From the NCBI RefSeq assembly GCF_001039355.2, contig NW_019775480.1:435314-499313 (forward strand): 64,000 bases of DNA, given 5' to 3'. Positions 35,421-48,200 of this stretch are shown here, in pieces. The position numbers and the translations under genes were made by a program. Below the pieces are notes generated by a model. The model ran no database searches. It was not told where the DNA came from and saw nothing but the letters and a program-made list of their open reading frames with translations. Within the stretch, counting starts at the first letter, position 1. Every line of letters starts with the position of its first letter. This DNA is from Lingula anatina. Taxonomy: Eukaryota; Brachiopoda; Lingulata; Lingulida; Lingulidae.

Positions 35421-38400
35421 GTGACCAAATATGAAGGTATGATGTTAGGTTAGTAAATAATATTTGAATGGTAGGGAATGAAGTTAATGTCATTCGTTCA
35501 AACCGTATAAGAACCGGCGGTTTTTTCCAATTTTGAAGGTACAGCCTTGTTGATAATGTGGTTATTTATAGCGTAATAGTTCCACACCCAGCTCTTTACC
35601 TCGCGTAGGCATTTTCCATTGGTTTTTGACTTGATGGAGTTCTTTAAAATTGCGACACCCATATCTTGTTACAACCGTTAAAAGGGTAAACGACTTAAAA
35701 GGCATGGAGTCGAATTTTGTATCATAATAAACCGATTTTTGTGATTGATGCCCATTATATGACGTAAACATGCTAAATTTGCAATATTTGATCTTCATAA
35801 AAAATTAAAATTTGAAGTCATGCTAGCGCTGAGGGTTTTTTAATTGAAAAATGCATTGGGATATATATATACAATGTTTCAAATGAATGAATAGAAAAAG
35901 CATAAAAGTAGACACGCGGCGTTTGACTTTAAATAACTATAAATCTATAATATAAATCCTTGATATACAAGCATTTAAGACGCATTCGAAGATTAGGAGT
36001 ACGTCATGTTATTCAAAAGAATTAAAAAATAGTAATGGTTAAATAGAAAAATAGAACCCAAAGCACTTTGTTGTATTCCATATTAAGTTACTTGCAGTGA
36101 AAGAAGGAGGGGCGCCGTGGGCCAAGGGTCGTTATTTAGTAAGGAAAAGCTTTGCAAAGAAAGTCTAGTTTGCTATTCATTGCAGTGCGCAGATGTGTCT
36201 AGAATTTTTATCACGTACTGATCATTTACTTGACTTGGTAACATGCATTTTATATCCAATATCTCCTTCAGTTTTTTATATTGTGCAAGTTCCATCGGAT
36301 GATTCTTTCTTTTTTATAAGTTAATGTTTATATTCTGATAACTTTGCAGTACATGTCAATAGATTATATAAATGTTTTCACGAGCAACTATTCAAATAAA
36401 ACTGGTAAGGTGTGCATGAAGGGGTAAAGCTCGGACCCGGTTTGGTCCAAAGGTAAAGTTTGGAAATTATTGGCAAAAATACATGACCTTTGCACGATTC
36501 TTGCATTGCAAATTGGCTTACTTTCTTTTAGGAATGTTTTAACCACTTATTTGAAAACAAGTGCGGAAGAACTTGTTCTATCTGGGTACGTATAACTGAA
36601 CGACAGATCGTATCACAGTATCACCTAAGGTATATACGTAAAGACGCACCTGAAGAGATAAACTTTGTATAAAAACCCCAGCTTTCGACACATTTCTTTG
36701 GGGACCTTGATTTTTGTAGACGCGTTTTTAGTTTAACTGTTTGTTTCTAAAACCAAATCAAACTGTGATTATGATAAATCATTATAGTATCAACTGATAC
36801 GCAATCCGTCTCACCTGACACAACGGGTCGCACTGTAAGGCACGCGGCACACTGAGCTGGTTTCATAGAAGCTGTAGCCTGAAATCTGGTCAAAACCTTT
36901 AGACCAAAACTTTTGTCAACTTTGACCCAAGACAAATCGATATATCAGTCCAATCGAATGAACTGCTGCACCCGTTTTACAATAAGAGAGGCACGGCTCG
37001 TGTTTCAGATCAGTTCTAGCTTGATTTTTAGTGGACTACTATGGATTTATCTTGAGCTGAAGTAGACCAGTTTGGAGGCTGTTGTAAAACCGTCCCCATA
37101 ACCACCAAATGTTGACCTCAAGCCTAATGGTGCGTTGGGGACACGGTGTCACTTTCACGAGAACACCACTTATCACTGCCACAGTTGACATCGAACCGCT
37201 GTCTGTACCAGGGAGCAACTCTGACAGTAGAAAACAAATCGTAATGGGAAATTAATTTCCATGTGAATGCTATAAAAGTACACACTTGTAAAGCGTTGCC
37301 CAGTGGGAGCAAGAGTTTAACATTTGTCAAATGACGCTGTTTAAATCAAAGGTTAGGATTGTGAACAAAATTTGAAGTAGAAAATATTGAAGTGTTTATA
37401 ACTTTTATTTTTATTACTTTTATTACTTTAAATAAACAAGTCTCTCTAGATTATACACTTACTGGTGTCAAGGAATTAGAAAAGATACCCAGTTCCTTGC
37501 TATTACGTAACCTTAGCGTGTGCCAGCACGATGACGGCGATGGACCCGGCTGTTGATCTGTGGGTTGCAAAGGCCAATTTAGTCCACAGGTGACATAATT
37601 CCATTCATCAAGGGATGCACCTGGTCAAAGAGGTTTTACTTGCAGTTCACACTGGGTTACTCTAGACGTTTGCTTTTATTTCAAAATATGTCCTCAAAAG
37701 GAAAGAAAAGAGATGACAGCTACATTCCAACACCAGCGCTCCTTAGTTTTTGGAAAAGGGTTTTTAAGGTGCCAGATAGCAAACTGAGACCGTTTACTCA
37801 AGTCCCCATACCCCGGTTGTCCATTAGAAGGGTTGAACAGTCTTTTCAACGAGTTGGGATCAAGATCTATACATTGCCGTATTATACTATATATCATATA
37901 TGACGTTGTGATATCGTTTGATCAATTTCGCCAAAATCAGTCGCGTTTTTTTTTTTTTTTTTTTTTCGCGTTTTATGATCACTGTAAGCAAAAATACATT
38001 TAAAACAATTGAAGCCAACGTATGTATTGAAAAGAACACGAATATGAAAGCCAATTTTTTATTGAGAAATATAGCATTGTACATATGAAGGGTACATCCT
38101 GTACAGGTTTACTGAGAAACACCACATGACCTTAATATGACACCGAAATCGTCCACGCTCGACATCTTCTCAAGAAAATGAGAAAGGTGTGTCAATATCT
38201 CGACAATCTCCCTGCGAACCGTTCTGGTCCGCACGCCCTTGCTCATCCGTGGTCGGGTACACACACATTACAAGACAGCATCATATGAGCATTGCTGCTC
38301 TAAACACAACGTGATGGCTATAGTTGGTCATGTAATGTAGAAATTATGCAAAAAGAAATGATAAGCACTATTGTTAGGATTTGCTTGAACTCGTCGTGTA

Positions 38401-40224
38401 ATAATGATACACGTGCATTTGGCGTTGTGGATCATATCCTGTTGTTATATACGCCATGGTTGGACTATTCCTATTGACCGCCCACTTTTCCCGTTTTTTA
38501 CGTCTACTACCCTCATTTAAAAATGAAAATATTGCATAACTAAAGGCTATTATTTTTATTTCAATCACGGAAAGAGGCAAGACCATTTTAGAAATGCGTG
38601 TGGTGAGTTAAACATGTTTCAGTTGAAAATGTTCGAAATATTCAAAGGCTACGAGGGTAGAGAAACAGTCTAAAAAATGGTGCCGATTCCAGTTTTTGCA
38701 TAGCTATGTAAGAATGGAATAACATTAACAGATTAATACAATAAGGAATCACAGTGTAACACAATATCAGCAGCAGTCCCCACAGTGTGTGTCCCTGATC
38801 ATGTTGTATGAGTGCTACTTACAATTTGTACAGTTCTAGGGGTGACCATGCCTGTAAAAATTATGAACAAAATATAACGACATTTAGTTTTTATCCGTCG
38901 GTTAGTAAAAAGCAGAATAGCATCATCTGTAATGTTTTATCCGTCGGTTAGGATAGGATTTACTTGAAAACTCATAACCAAACTCACAGAACTAATATAC
39001 ATGTATACTCCTATTAACGGAAAATATATCATAATAAACTATTAATTACTATAATTATTGCTGTTGTCATCATTATCATAAACTTAGTGCGGACTTTCGT
39101 CTCAAGAACCATACACTTATTGTTTTGTCCCCGTCTTCGTATATGAAGCTATGTTAGATTCTGCCGAAGCCTGGTGAAAATTGCTTATGATGAATTTTAG
39201 ATAAAACACATAAATAAGGTTCAATGTAACAAAGGTAACATGAATTCATGACTCTGATATTCCAATGTAACGTAATTAAAAAAATAACAAGGTACGTTAA
39301 ACAAGAATATAATACGTTGCCGTTGTTCCGACTACCTTATATGAACATAATATAACATGTCATGTTGTCTGAATCAATTCATAGTGATCAGTTACCCAGG
39401 TCAAGGCTGAGGTGTACAAGGTCAAGGTTATGCTGTCCCAGGCCAAGGCCACAAGTTTAAAATTTAGTCTTTTAAAACTATTAATAATAAATAGATTAAT
39501 ATTGTTGCAATTTGGCTCCCTTAAATCTATTTCATTTGTGTGGAAGGGTTTATTGTGTATTGGTAAAGAAAAGGCCATCTAGAGAATTACCTTGCCACTG
39601 GTTCTTTAACCAAATAGTTATTTTACTATTAAATTGGAACCAAGAATTCTTAATGGCTGGGACTAAATTTGAAAGTATTAAGAATTAGCTCAACTTATCA
39701 CCTACATCATATAAAGGACATACTTTTCTGGCTAAGCCCCATTCGTAATATACCAATTACTAGAATCATTGGATTTTTAATTAATATGCAGTTACCACTC
39801 CAGAAGTGTAAGATATAATTTCCCCTTTAATTAGCATAACAAACTTGTGACTAAATATAGGTAAATATGTACACCTTAAATAATTGATTTACATATTCTT
39901 TTAATCAGGTTAAGACACTTTCCCGTGGGAATGCCTTTAGCATATTTACTACGAGATTTGTGTTGCGGCGTGCTTCAAACAGCATCAAATGGATGCCTAA
40001 CACGATCTTTCAATACTTTTCCAATTAAAGTCGATACACCCACACCCAGGTGTGGTAGACTTGAACCCGGTAGCACCGAATCTAACAACGCCCCTCGAAA
40101 GAGAAACGTCTTCGTAGGAATGGACTTAAAGGACTTAATAACTACAGTCCGTCTTTATGGCTTCCTTCCTTCTTATCACTTTCGGCCCTGAAAGGCAAAA
40201 ACAGGTTTATCGTTGTCAATGGCA

Positions 40225-43200
40225 TCATTTTCTGAATAAACCCGACTTCTTTTTGCCCAAACTTCCATCGTCCGGGGCATATTTGATCATGTAATTATAT
40301 ACATTGGCCATCTTTTTGCCGGGATCGCTTTCAAACTTTGCATAGACTGCCAGCAAATAGTTCCCAGGACGAATCATGTTGATGAAAAATTTAGCGATTT
40401 TGTTGCTGTCTTCCCTCACAATGGTGACATTGTCTCTGTGGTCCTCATCTGGCTCGCGAAGGAAATGGTAAGACACTTGTAAAGTTTCAGGGACGCTAAA
40501 TTCTACGACGATTTGGTTGGTAGAGTTGAGCTTGATTTTAGGATCTCGATAATTGATACATTTCATGCCAAATTTATCAAACAGCGAGGTGGGTCCCCAC
40601 TTTTCCTTGCTCATGTGAGTTGAGGCATTCTCGGGGCGCGTGAGCTCCAGCTCTACAGGGTTGCTAACCTTGTCCACGTTGATGAGATATTTGCAGGCGT
40701 GTGCAAGAGTATGGTTATCAGAGGCTTCCACTGGGCGAGCGTAAATATCCAGTCCAAATTGTCCAGTCTGCGGGAATTGTACGGACAGGGTTACAACATC
40801 ACCAGAAATGCTCTGCTTCACAAAGCGATCCAAAAAATGATCGTCGATGCCGTTCATGCGCAATTTGGTCACAAAATGCAATTTTCGCGGCATACGGAAC
40901 TGCATCTCCATGCTGTCAGACGTGGTAACAACGCCAGACTTGTGTGTGAGCGGGATGAGGTTAAAGTGGCGGACGCTCTTCTCAGGGCCCCATTCCCCAG
41001 CGGCGCAATTTGGAAGTGGGTGCATTTTGTTAGTCAATGTTTCACAGACAACGCGGAATTTGCAAGCACATTTGAGTCGAAAAGGCATCATCGGGGCGTT
41101 AGGGTCCTCGCCAATTTTGTGAGAATCGTCGATTTTGTTTGCAAAAATCTCAAGGAAATAATCTCCGGTAGTGGGCACGTGAACGCTGTAGATCACGTGG
41201 TCGTTCATCATGGACTGGAAGACAAAGCGGTCCAATTTTGCTCCTTTATAATCAGTTTCGTGCTTCTTTTCCTTCTGCGCGAATCTGAGTTGATAATGGA
41301 AGACGACGTCGCGCACGATGTCGGCGGAAACCCGTATTTTCACCTCGGCACCGCCGCGAGTATTAGTATAGATGACAGATTTTGGATTATCCAAAAAGTT
41401 CATCCCAAAGTGGAAAAAGACCGACCGAACGAAGGGAAGTTCCTCAAATTCTTTGATAGTGATTGGTGTGGGCAAGAGTTGCCAATCAGGGTCGTCTGCC
41501 ATAAACTCCATGATGAACTCCTCTGGGTCTGTCAGGAAGTAATGCTCATCATACTGGTAGCGAATTTTGTCTCTTCTCTTTTCAGACTTTTCCACAGCCG
41601 GCGCGGCTTCGTTATCCTTGTTTAACACAAGATGTCTGAAAAAAATAATACCTATGATTAACGTAATGGCATACTTCAGATAATTAATTGTCAGATACTA
41701 TTTCAGTTGATATAATCTACGACGGTTGTTAAATTGGAAAAGGGTAGGTTCTCAGGCGTCTTTGTTTTGGAACACAATTCTTGATAAAAGAATACAGGGA
41801 TGATATGAAGATTTGCTCAATTAAAGTAATAAACTTATTATTCTTGGATGATACAATATTTATTTTGCATTATGTCACTTTATGTCGAAAATTACATCCA
41901 TGAATTACATGTTTATGGATTGACTTTGTATACAGTTTCCTCTTTAATGTTAGATTATCTGTAAATACCAAATGCTGTAGCCATCTTTTTTATGATTCAG
42001 AATACCAGCTTTCATAAGGCCTGTCAAAAGTCCATCTTAACTTGCTACATCTAAATTCAGGTGACACGCATGCCTGCACACAGTGGAATGTTAATCTATT
42101 AAAGCGTCTTGACGTGAAGGAGTAAACATATATTTCATTGACCTTCGATAGTTTACTGCCATATAACCATGTTGTCCTGTGGTAAGTCAATCACGTGACC
42201 TGGGTAAATTACACCGTGGCGTTCATGAGATGAATTCAAAATAATCTTCATCTAATCATTCTTGACCTAAGGAAAGCGACTTCCTTTGCCTAATTTATGA
42301 ATTATTTTACGCAAATAGTATCTGATTTGTATTCTGTTCAGGGCCTACACCGATCTGAATCTTTATTTATGTTTTATGAAATAACAGGACCGGAAAACAA
42401 GCTGTTTGGGGAAACTGGTACAGACTTGGAGAGGCAAAGTGACAAGAGATAACATATGGCCATGCATCGCACTCTTGCTCCTCGCCCTTATGATATGAGA
42501 AAATGAAAGTAAATACAGTTCTAAATACAAGCATTTTAACTGTCATTAGATATATAATGCTCTGTCATTTTCTACACAACTTATAACAATAAGACGATAG
42601 TTATTGTCCCGATTGAAGATATTTGTCCTATCATTTGCATTTGATCTCACGACAGAAAGAATAAACTACATGTCTTTTTTTTTTTTATGCATAAGTTGGG
42701 ACAGAAATGGGAGCCGCCATATTTGCAAGTGTCGATCAACCCAAACTACAGATTAAATACAGCCGTGCGTGACTGAAGCCATTTCTTTAATGACCATTGA
42801 ATCCAAAACTTCTCCCAAAGACGACCATGCCGTGTTCTACAGAAGGATGCAATAAAACGTATGTGGATACACAGAAGGGGAACATAAAATAAATTTGCCT
42901 AATGAATTCAGTGGGTGTTGAATACAAAAGGAGAGATCCAAATTAACGATCAGGTGGTCTGCTATATGCCCAGATTTTATATTTTAGAGTTATGAACTTA
43001 TGACCTTCTATCCACGTGTAGGCTATCCGAGCTTTATTGCCATGTAATAAAAACTTCGCAGAATTAAATTAAAATAAAATTGTTATAAATTACTTTATGT
43101 GATTTTTATTAAAAAGTACATAGCATCATTTTCACTTCTCAACACTCAGTAGAAATTCCACCTAATAGGGCAATCAGAGCATTAGTCAGAGCATTTTTTT

Positions 43201-45166
43201 TACCTTGCTCCCCAGTTGCACTGCACCAGCCTCCACTGCCTGTCCACGAGGACTGCATTCCAAGTATTGTTAAACATATCGTCACGGAACTTCATGCCTG
43301 GTTCGTAGCCAACGCTCTTGGATTTGCCTTTAATTTCAACACAATGCAGACCTGCGTAACTGAAATTAATAAGTTGAATAAAATTATTTGATTGGCTATT
43401 GATTTTTATGAAATATCTATCAGTGTTTGTGCTTTGGTGAATGAATTATTTAGATTGACAGAACACTTGGTTTTCATAGTGCAGACATTTCACTCTGTGT
43501 GGTAAAACATATAAATAAAACAAATGTACATACAGTCCAAATCCATCATCCCTAAATATTAAGTGATGTATAAAACACATTAATAAATTTTCATGCTAGA
43601 ATACATGTACCAGGGAAATCATAAACCGTTTAACCTATGAAAACTGCTACTGAACAAACCTATACACTGTTCTTTATAAAAAGCCATGTCTTTGTTATTA
43701 ATGACAACTAAGTGACAGCTATTTGTTGGGAACAAATCTACGAGGACCGCCCTAAAACATGGTCTTGAGTTGATATACAAATTAAGTTGCCATTGCAAAT
43801 TTGTTTGGTCTCTCCTTGACAACAAATTATACTCATTTCATTTTTTGTGACAATAGATACATGCAAAGATTAAGGGCGGGGCAGTATTTATTTAACCAAT
43901 ACCACCTAGATAACAACCACAATAAAACAACAACAACAACAATTACATATGCATCATCCGTGATTAAATGACTCCGTGGCTGCACAACAAAGAATAGTCA
44001 TCATTTTTTTGTTCCAACTGACGCATTAATGAATCCATTTCACCCACATTTCTCATCTCCAACATATAATTTGCTATATCGCAGACAGATTTCTCTTTTT
44101 TTTTTTCGCGAGTTGAGTTGAAGTATCTGCAAGGAGTTTTTTTGTAAGAATAGAGGCCAAAACTGGATTCAAAACTGGAGTCAAAATAAGCAGCTTTCTT
44201 CTAAGACTTTCACGTTTTGGGATTAACGGAAAAAAGTGCACTAGAGTAAACCAAAATATAGGCGTCATCCTTGGGTAAAATACCAAGATTATCAAAAGTT
44301 GCCTCTGAATCTGGGGACACTCATGAGTAACTGTTGGGTGTCGGGTCTTACCTGCAAAGTCTCATGAACAACACGTGGTAGGTTTCTGTACCGTACTTTA
44401 TTCCGCGGAGCAGACCCAGTGGGGTGTCCTCCACCACCGTCTCATCAAACTCGATCACATTCAAGTCCTTCACCGTGATCCAGCGAAATATTGCCCTAAA
44501 ATAATCAGACACCAAGAGTTAAAAGCTTTGCCAAATGTGACTAATTTCAAAAATTAACGAAACATTCATGTTTGCCATTCTTAATGTTAAAAACTATCTT
44601 ACTTTGACCTTTCTTAATGACATCAAAAATTAAATGGTATTTTGCAGATATTCAATTTGTGAAAAGGATTTTCAGACATGTGCTAGAAATCAGTTTTTCT
44701 CTGCAATTACATTAAGTGCCATACGTGGTCCATGACTTCTTGTCCCAGTAGACATACATAATTGATACCAGCTTCTACATACCTGACTTTCTCCAGGTCG
44801 CTGAGACAAGGTGCTGTCAGTTGCTGGACCAAATCAGTCCATGTAGAGTGTTCACTATCGGCAATCTATAACGGAAGTATAAAATCACTCTCTTTTCTGT
44901 ATTTATTCAGAAAGTACTTAGAAAATGTGTTTTACTCCATTTTTACACAAATGTTGCAGTTCACAGTTTAATTTTTGAATCACAAAGGCGACAAGAAGTG
45001 TTTTCTACAACGGTTGCAAAAAGACCGTTGTGATGTGAATAAAATTAGCTAAATCTGAGTTACACTATATAAAACGACATATAAAATCTTTAGATATTTT
45101 CAAACTTTGTTACCATGCAATAAAACCTTCACACACACACACACACACACACGCACACACACACAC

Positions 45167-45200
<34 letters not shown>

Positions 45201-48200
45201 CGTATTTTGATACATTTACCTTAAACACGTATTCGTCCAAGTCGGTGAATACGCTGGGGTCCTCATAGAGTTCACGTTTCTTACAAGCTGCTGGTCTGGG
45301 AGGGGGCAACTCGTCCATTGTGGACATTGCTTTAAGGGCTTCCTCGGCCTGCATGATGAGGTCGTCCATGGCCACCTCCCCGCCATTGACCTGACCATTC
45401 TCCAAAGTCACGCTTTCCTAGAAAGGAGATGTAGAAATATGAATAGCGAGAAAAAAAAGACGTTTCAAAACCAAGTAACCACGGTTGCACTGATTTTTTT
45501 TTTTTTTGGATAATTGAATATCATTTCCTTTTGAATAAAAAAAATTGCGGGATCAATCAGAAACTTGAGTGAATTTTCTTCGTTATGTCAGAAACATCCA
45601 CTGCTTTTTCAGAAAACTAATGGCTGTAAAAGATGTCAACCCTCCCGTCTTTGTTAGACTTAAGTACGTTTCTTTCATAGAGTCCGACATCCGATGCAAT
45701 GTTCGCAGTGCATTTCTATTTACACTTGATCTTTTTCAAGAAGAGCAGCCTTAAGTATTTATATAACTTACATGGGTCTTTTACACCAAACAGTCATACA
45801 TAGACAGGATTTATATTGAGGCACGCGATTTGAGTCTATCTGCTGACAAATTGTACTCGTAAAGCAGAGATTTTTTCACATTTCAGAACGCATTTATGCT
45901 AATCAAACTGTTATTTAAGAGCAGTTTTGCTGTTTATGTTCTATTTGGAAAGAAAATGCTAATTCGTTAAGTTTATATGACTATTGAATCATTGCAGGGC
46001 TATTTATGCTAACAACAAAGACACCTTTGGCAATATGGTACGTAACTTCACCATGCAAATTGGGTGTTAAAGAATGGGTTTTTATAATGCATGGTCCAAA
46101 ATATATACATTTATTCGAACTTTAGCCCGCCAAGGCCGTTGGAAATGTTAAAATGTAACCAGCCATCCAGCGATGTACTTAGAGTCGTAAAGTCATTTTA
46201 TGATCAATAAATTTTGAAATTGTACCTGCTTTGCCATTTCTATCTCTTGCTGAAGTTCCTGCTTGATTTCTTTTTGTTTAATGGCAATCAGTTCCAACAT
46301 TTCTTGACTGTGTTTTGCCACTAAATCGCCCGCCAACTGCTGCTCCTTCTGCACCAGTTTCAGTGTCATGTACTTCTTCTTGTTATCTCTTTTGGCAGTC
46401 ATGCTGTTCTCAAGCTCTTTCTTCTGTTGCTCGAACTGCATCGTTAGATGCTGAAGAAAAGGTAGTACATTTTTCAAAGTATCACCAGTGATGATGTTAC
46501 GTATTTTCTTTGACTCGATATTACTAATGCTTTCGTAGTATTCATAGTAAACCTAACAATGTCCAGATATGCAAGGGAATATCAATAAACTAACAAAAAA
46601 TGTCATTGGGATTTGCTTAAAAAGATTACAAATGAGACAGTTTTGATATTTAGAAAATCAATTCATTAATATCTATGTAAAATTGATAAGTACATTTCCA
46701 AACCTTCATTACGATAGCAAAGTCGAAAAAGGCATGGTTTCAAACGTTCCTTAAAACTAACTGATTTGGATTAGATTTCACGAGTTGTTGAATACTTAGG
46801 TTATGTTGTAGAATATTTGCCACAATTAAGCAGTGTTTCCCAAAAGTTATTTTTTATTTGTCATAATATAATAAAGTCTTATTGCGAGTTTGCTACCATA
46901 TTTCTAAAAAGGGAAAATTATAGTAAAAATTTCAAACGACGTGTACGAGCGTACAGTAGCTTTATTCCCCATTACCAACTGCATGCTATATAAACTTCTA
47001 GTTTCAAGTCGTACACTCTGGTAGGGTTCGGAACAATTCTTCGCCCGCTTTGGCAGACAAATATCAAGATAACAAAATAACACTAGAATGCATATAATGT
47101 AATAAAAATAACATTGGAATACATATATAATATCTACATTCCCTGCCGTCACCGCCACTCCGAGGCATGCAGGTGCCCGCTCATGCATTTCCTGTATAAT
47201 ACACAGGAATACTCAAGTCTACACCGCCACTTCACCCTTCACCAACTCTGAGCTTGTAGAATCCAATTCTAAGACCCATAATGTAAGTGACTTTAACCAG
47301 GGGTTGCTAAGCAACCAGGACTTACGCTGACACGTGCAAGCTCATCTGGAGACAAAGTCTTCTCAAGATCATCAGTGAAAGCCACAGATTTGTCGGCTGA
47401 TTTGTTGACCTACATATACACACCATTCACATATTGAAAGCAAGCAAAGCAAGGTAAAAGCAAGATAAAAAAACAGAAACAGAGTAACAGAATAGTTCAG
47501 GTAACAGAAATGTACAAGATTTCACGTAACACAGGGGTCAAATTTATTCTGAAAATGATAGAGAGATTTAAGGAAGATAGCGTACATAAAAAGGTTGCTA
47601 AGCAACCAGGACTCACGCTTATTCGAGCGAGCTCATCCGGAGACATGGTCCTTTCAAGATGCTCCGAGAATACCCCGGGCTTGTTTTCCTAAACACCATT
47701 TATATTTATGAAAGCAAGCGAAGCAAAGTGAAGTGAAAGCAAGCTTAAACACTGTAGGAAAGGGTGTTGAAGTAAAAGAAAAGCGTGCACATATTGTAAG
47801 GATAAAAAACAAAATATTAGACAAACGTAAGGAGAAATGCATATACAAGAAAAAATAATCTTAAGAATGTCTGCTATAAATAAAAATGGTTCAAGAAAAA
47901 GTGGTGTGCAGCACAAATAAGATATTTTTACCAGAAACACGACACTCCTACGCTCTTACCTTGAAATCGCCCTCTTTCCCTTTCTTCGGAGCCTTTTTAC
48001 CAAACTCTTTCTCAAACTTCTCTGTGAGATCTTTGAGTTTAATTTCCCACTCTTGGTCAAGCTCCTGTGATAACTTTCTCTTTTCGTCCTCTCTCTCTGC
48101 GCGGAACGTTTTGTACAAGGCATCTTCCTCCAGACGCTGACGCTCTTCAAGTACTTTTTGGGCTTCAATAATCTTGCCTTTCTTCTCAATCTATAAGAAA

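Larger units (their letters stand above)
32487..40224. other. MOB2 3' UTR and 7-kb gene-poor intergenic DNA
   Basis: No protein family recognised. Contains repeated degenerate segments around 34200-34310 (a GTATCCAGTATCCAT motif twice). It also has a dispersed-repeat pair at 34475-34549 and 35345-35420, a hairpin at 34551-34583 and a long T tract near 37944-37966. Open frames near 37640-37903 and 39925-40191 have no supporting features. This region also holds the hillarin 3' UTR (minus strand); a TTTATT, i.e. AATAAA on the minus strand, occurs near 39548. Confidence 0.5.

Noticed and set aside
37640-37903. 87-codon plus-strand frame (MSSKGKKRDDSY...) downstream of MOB2
   Set aside because: No homology recognised, ends in AT-rich sequence, and no promoter or splice context links it to a gene.
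40045-40085. tRNA B-box-like GGGTTCAAGTC on the minus strand
   Set aside because: No matching A box or cloverleaf stems could be found at the right distance; at most an old SINE fragment.
39925-40191. 88-codon plus-strand frame
   Set aside because: No recognised domain and abuts the hillarin 3' end on the other strand; likely chance.
40699-41625. 308-codon open frame on the plus strand
   Set aside because: It lies exactly opposite the large last exon of the hillarin-like gene, whose protein is recognisable; an antisense shadow of codon composition.
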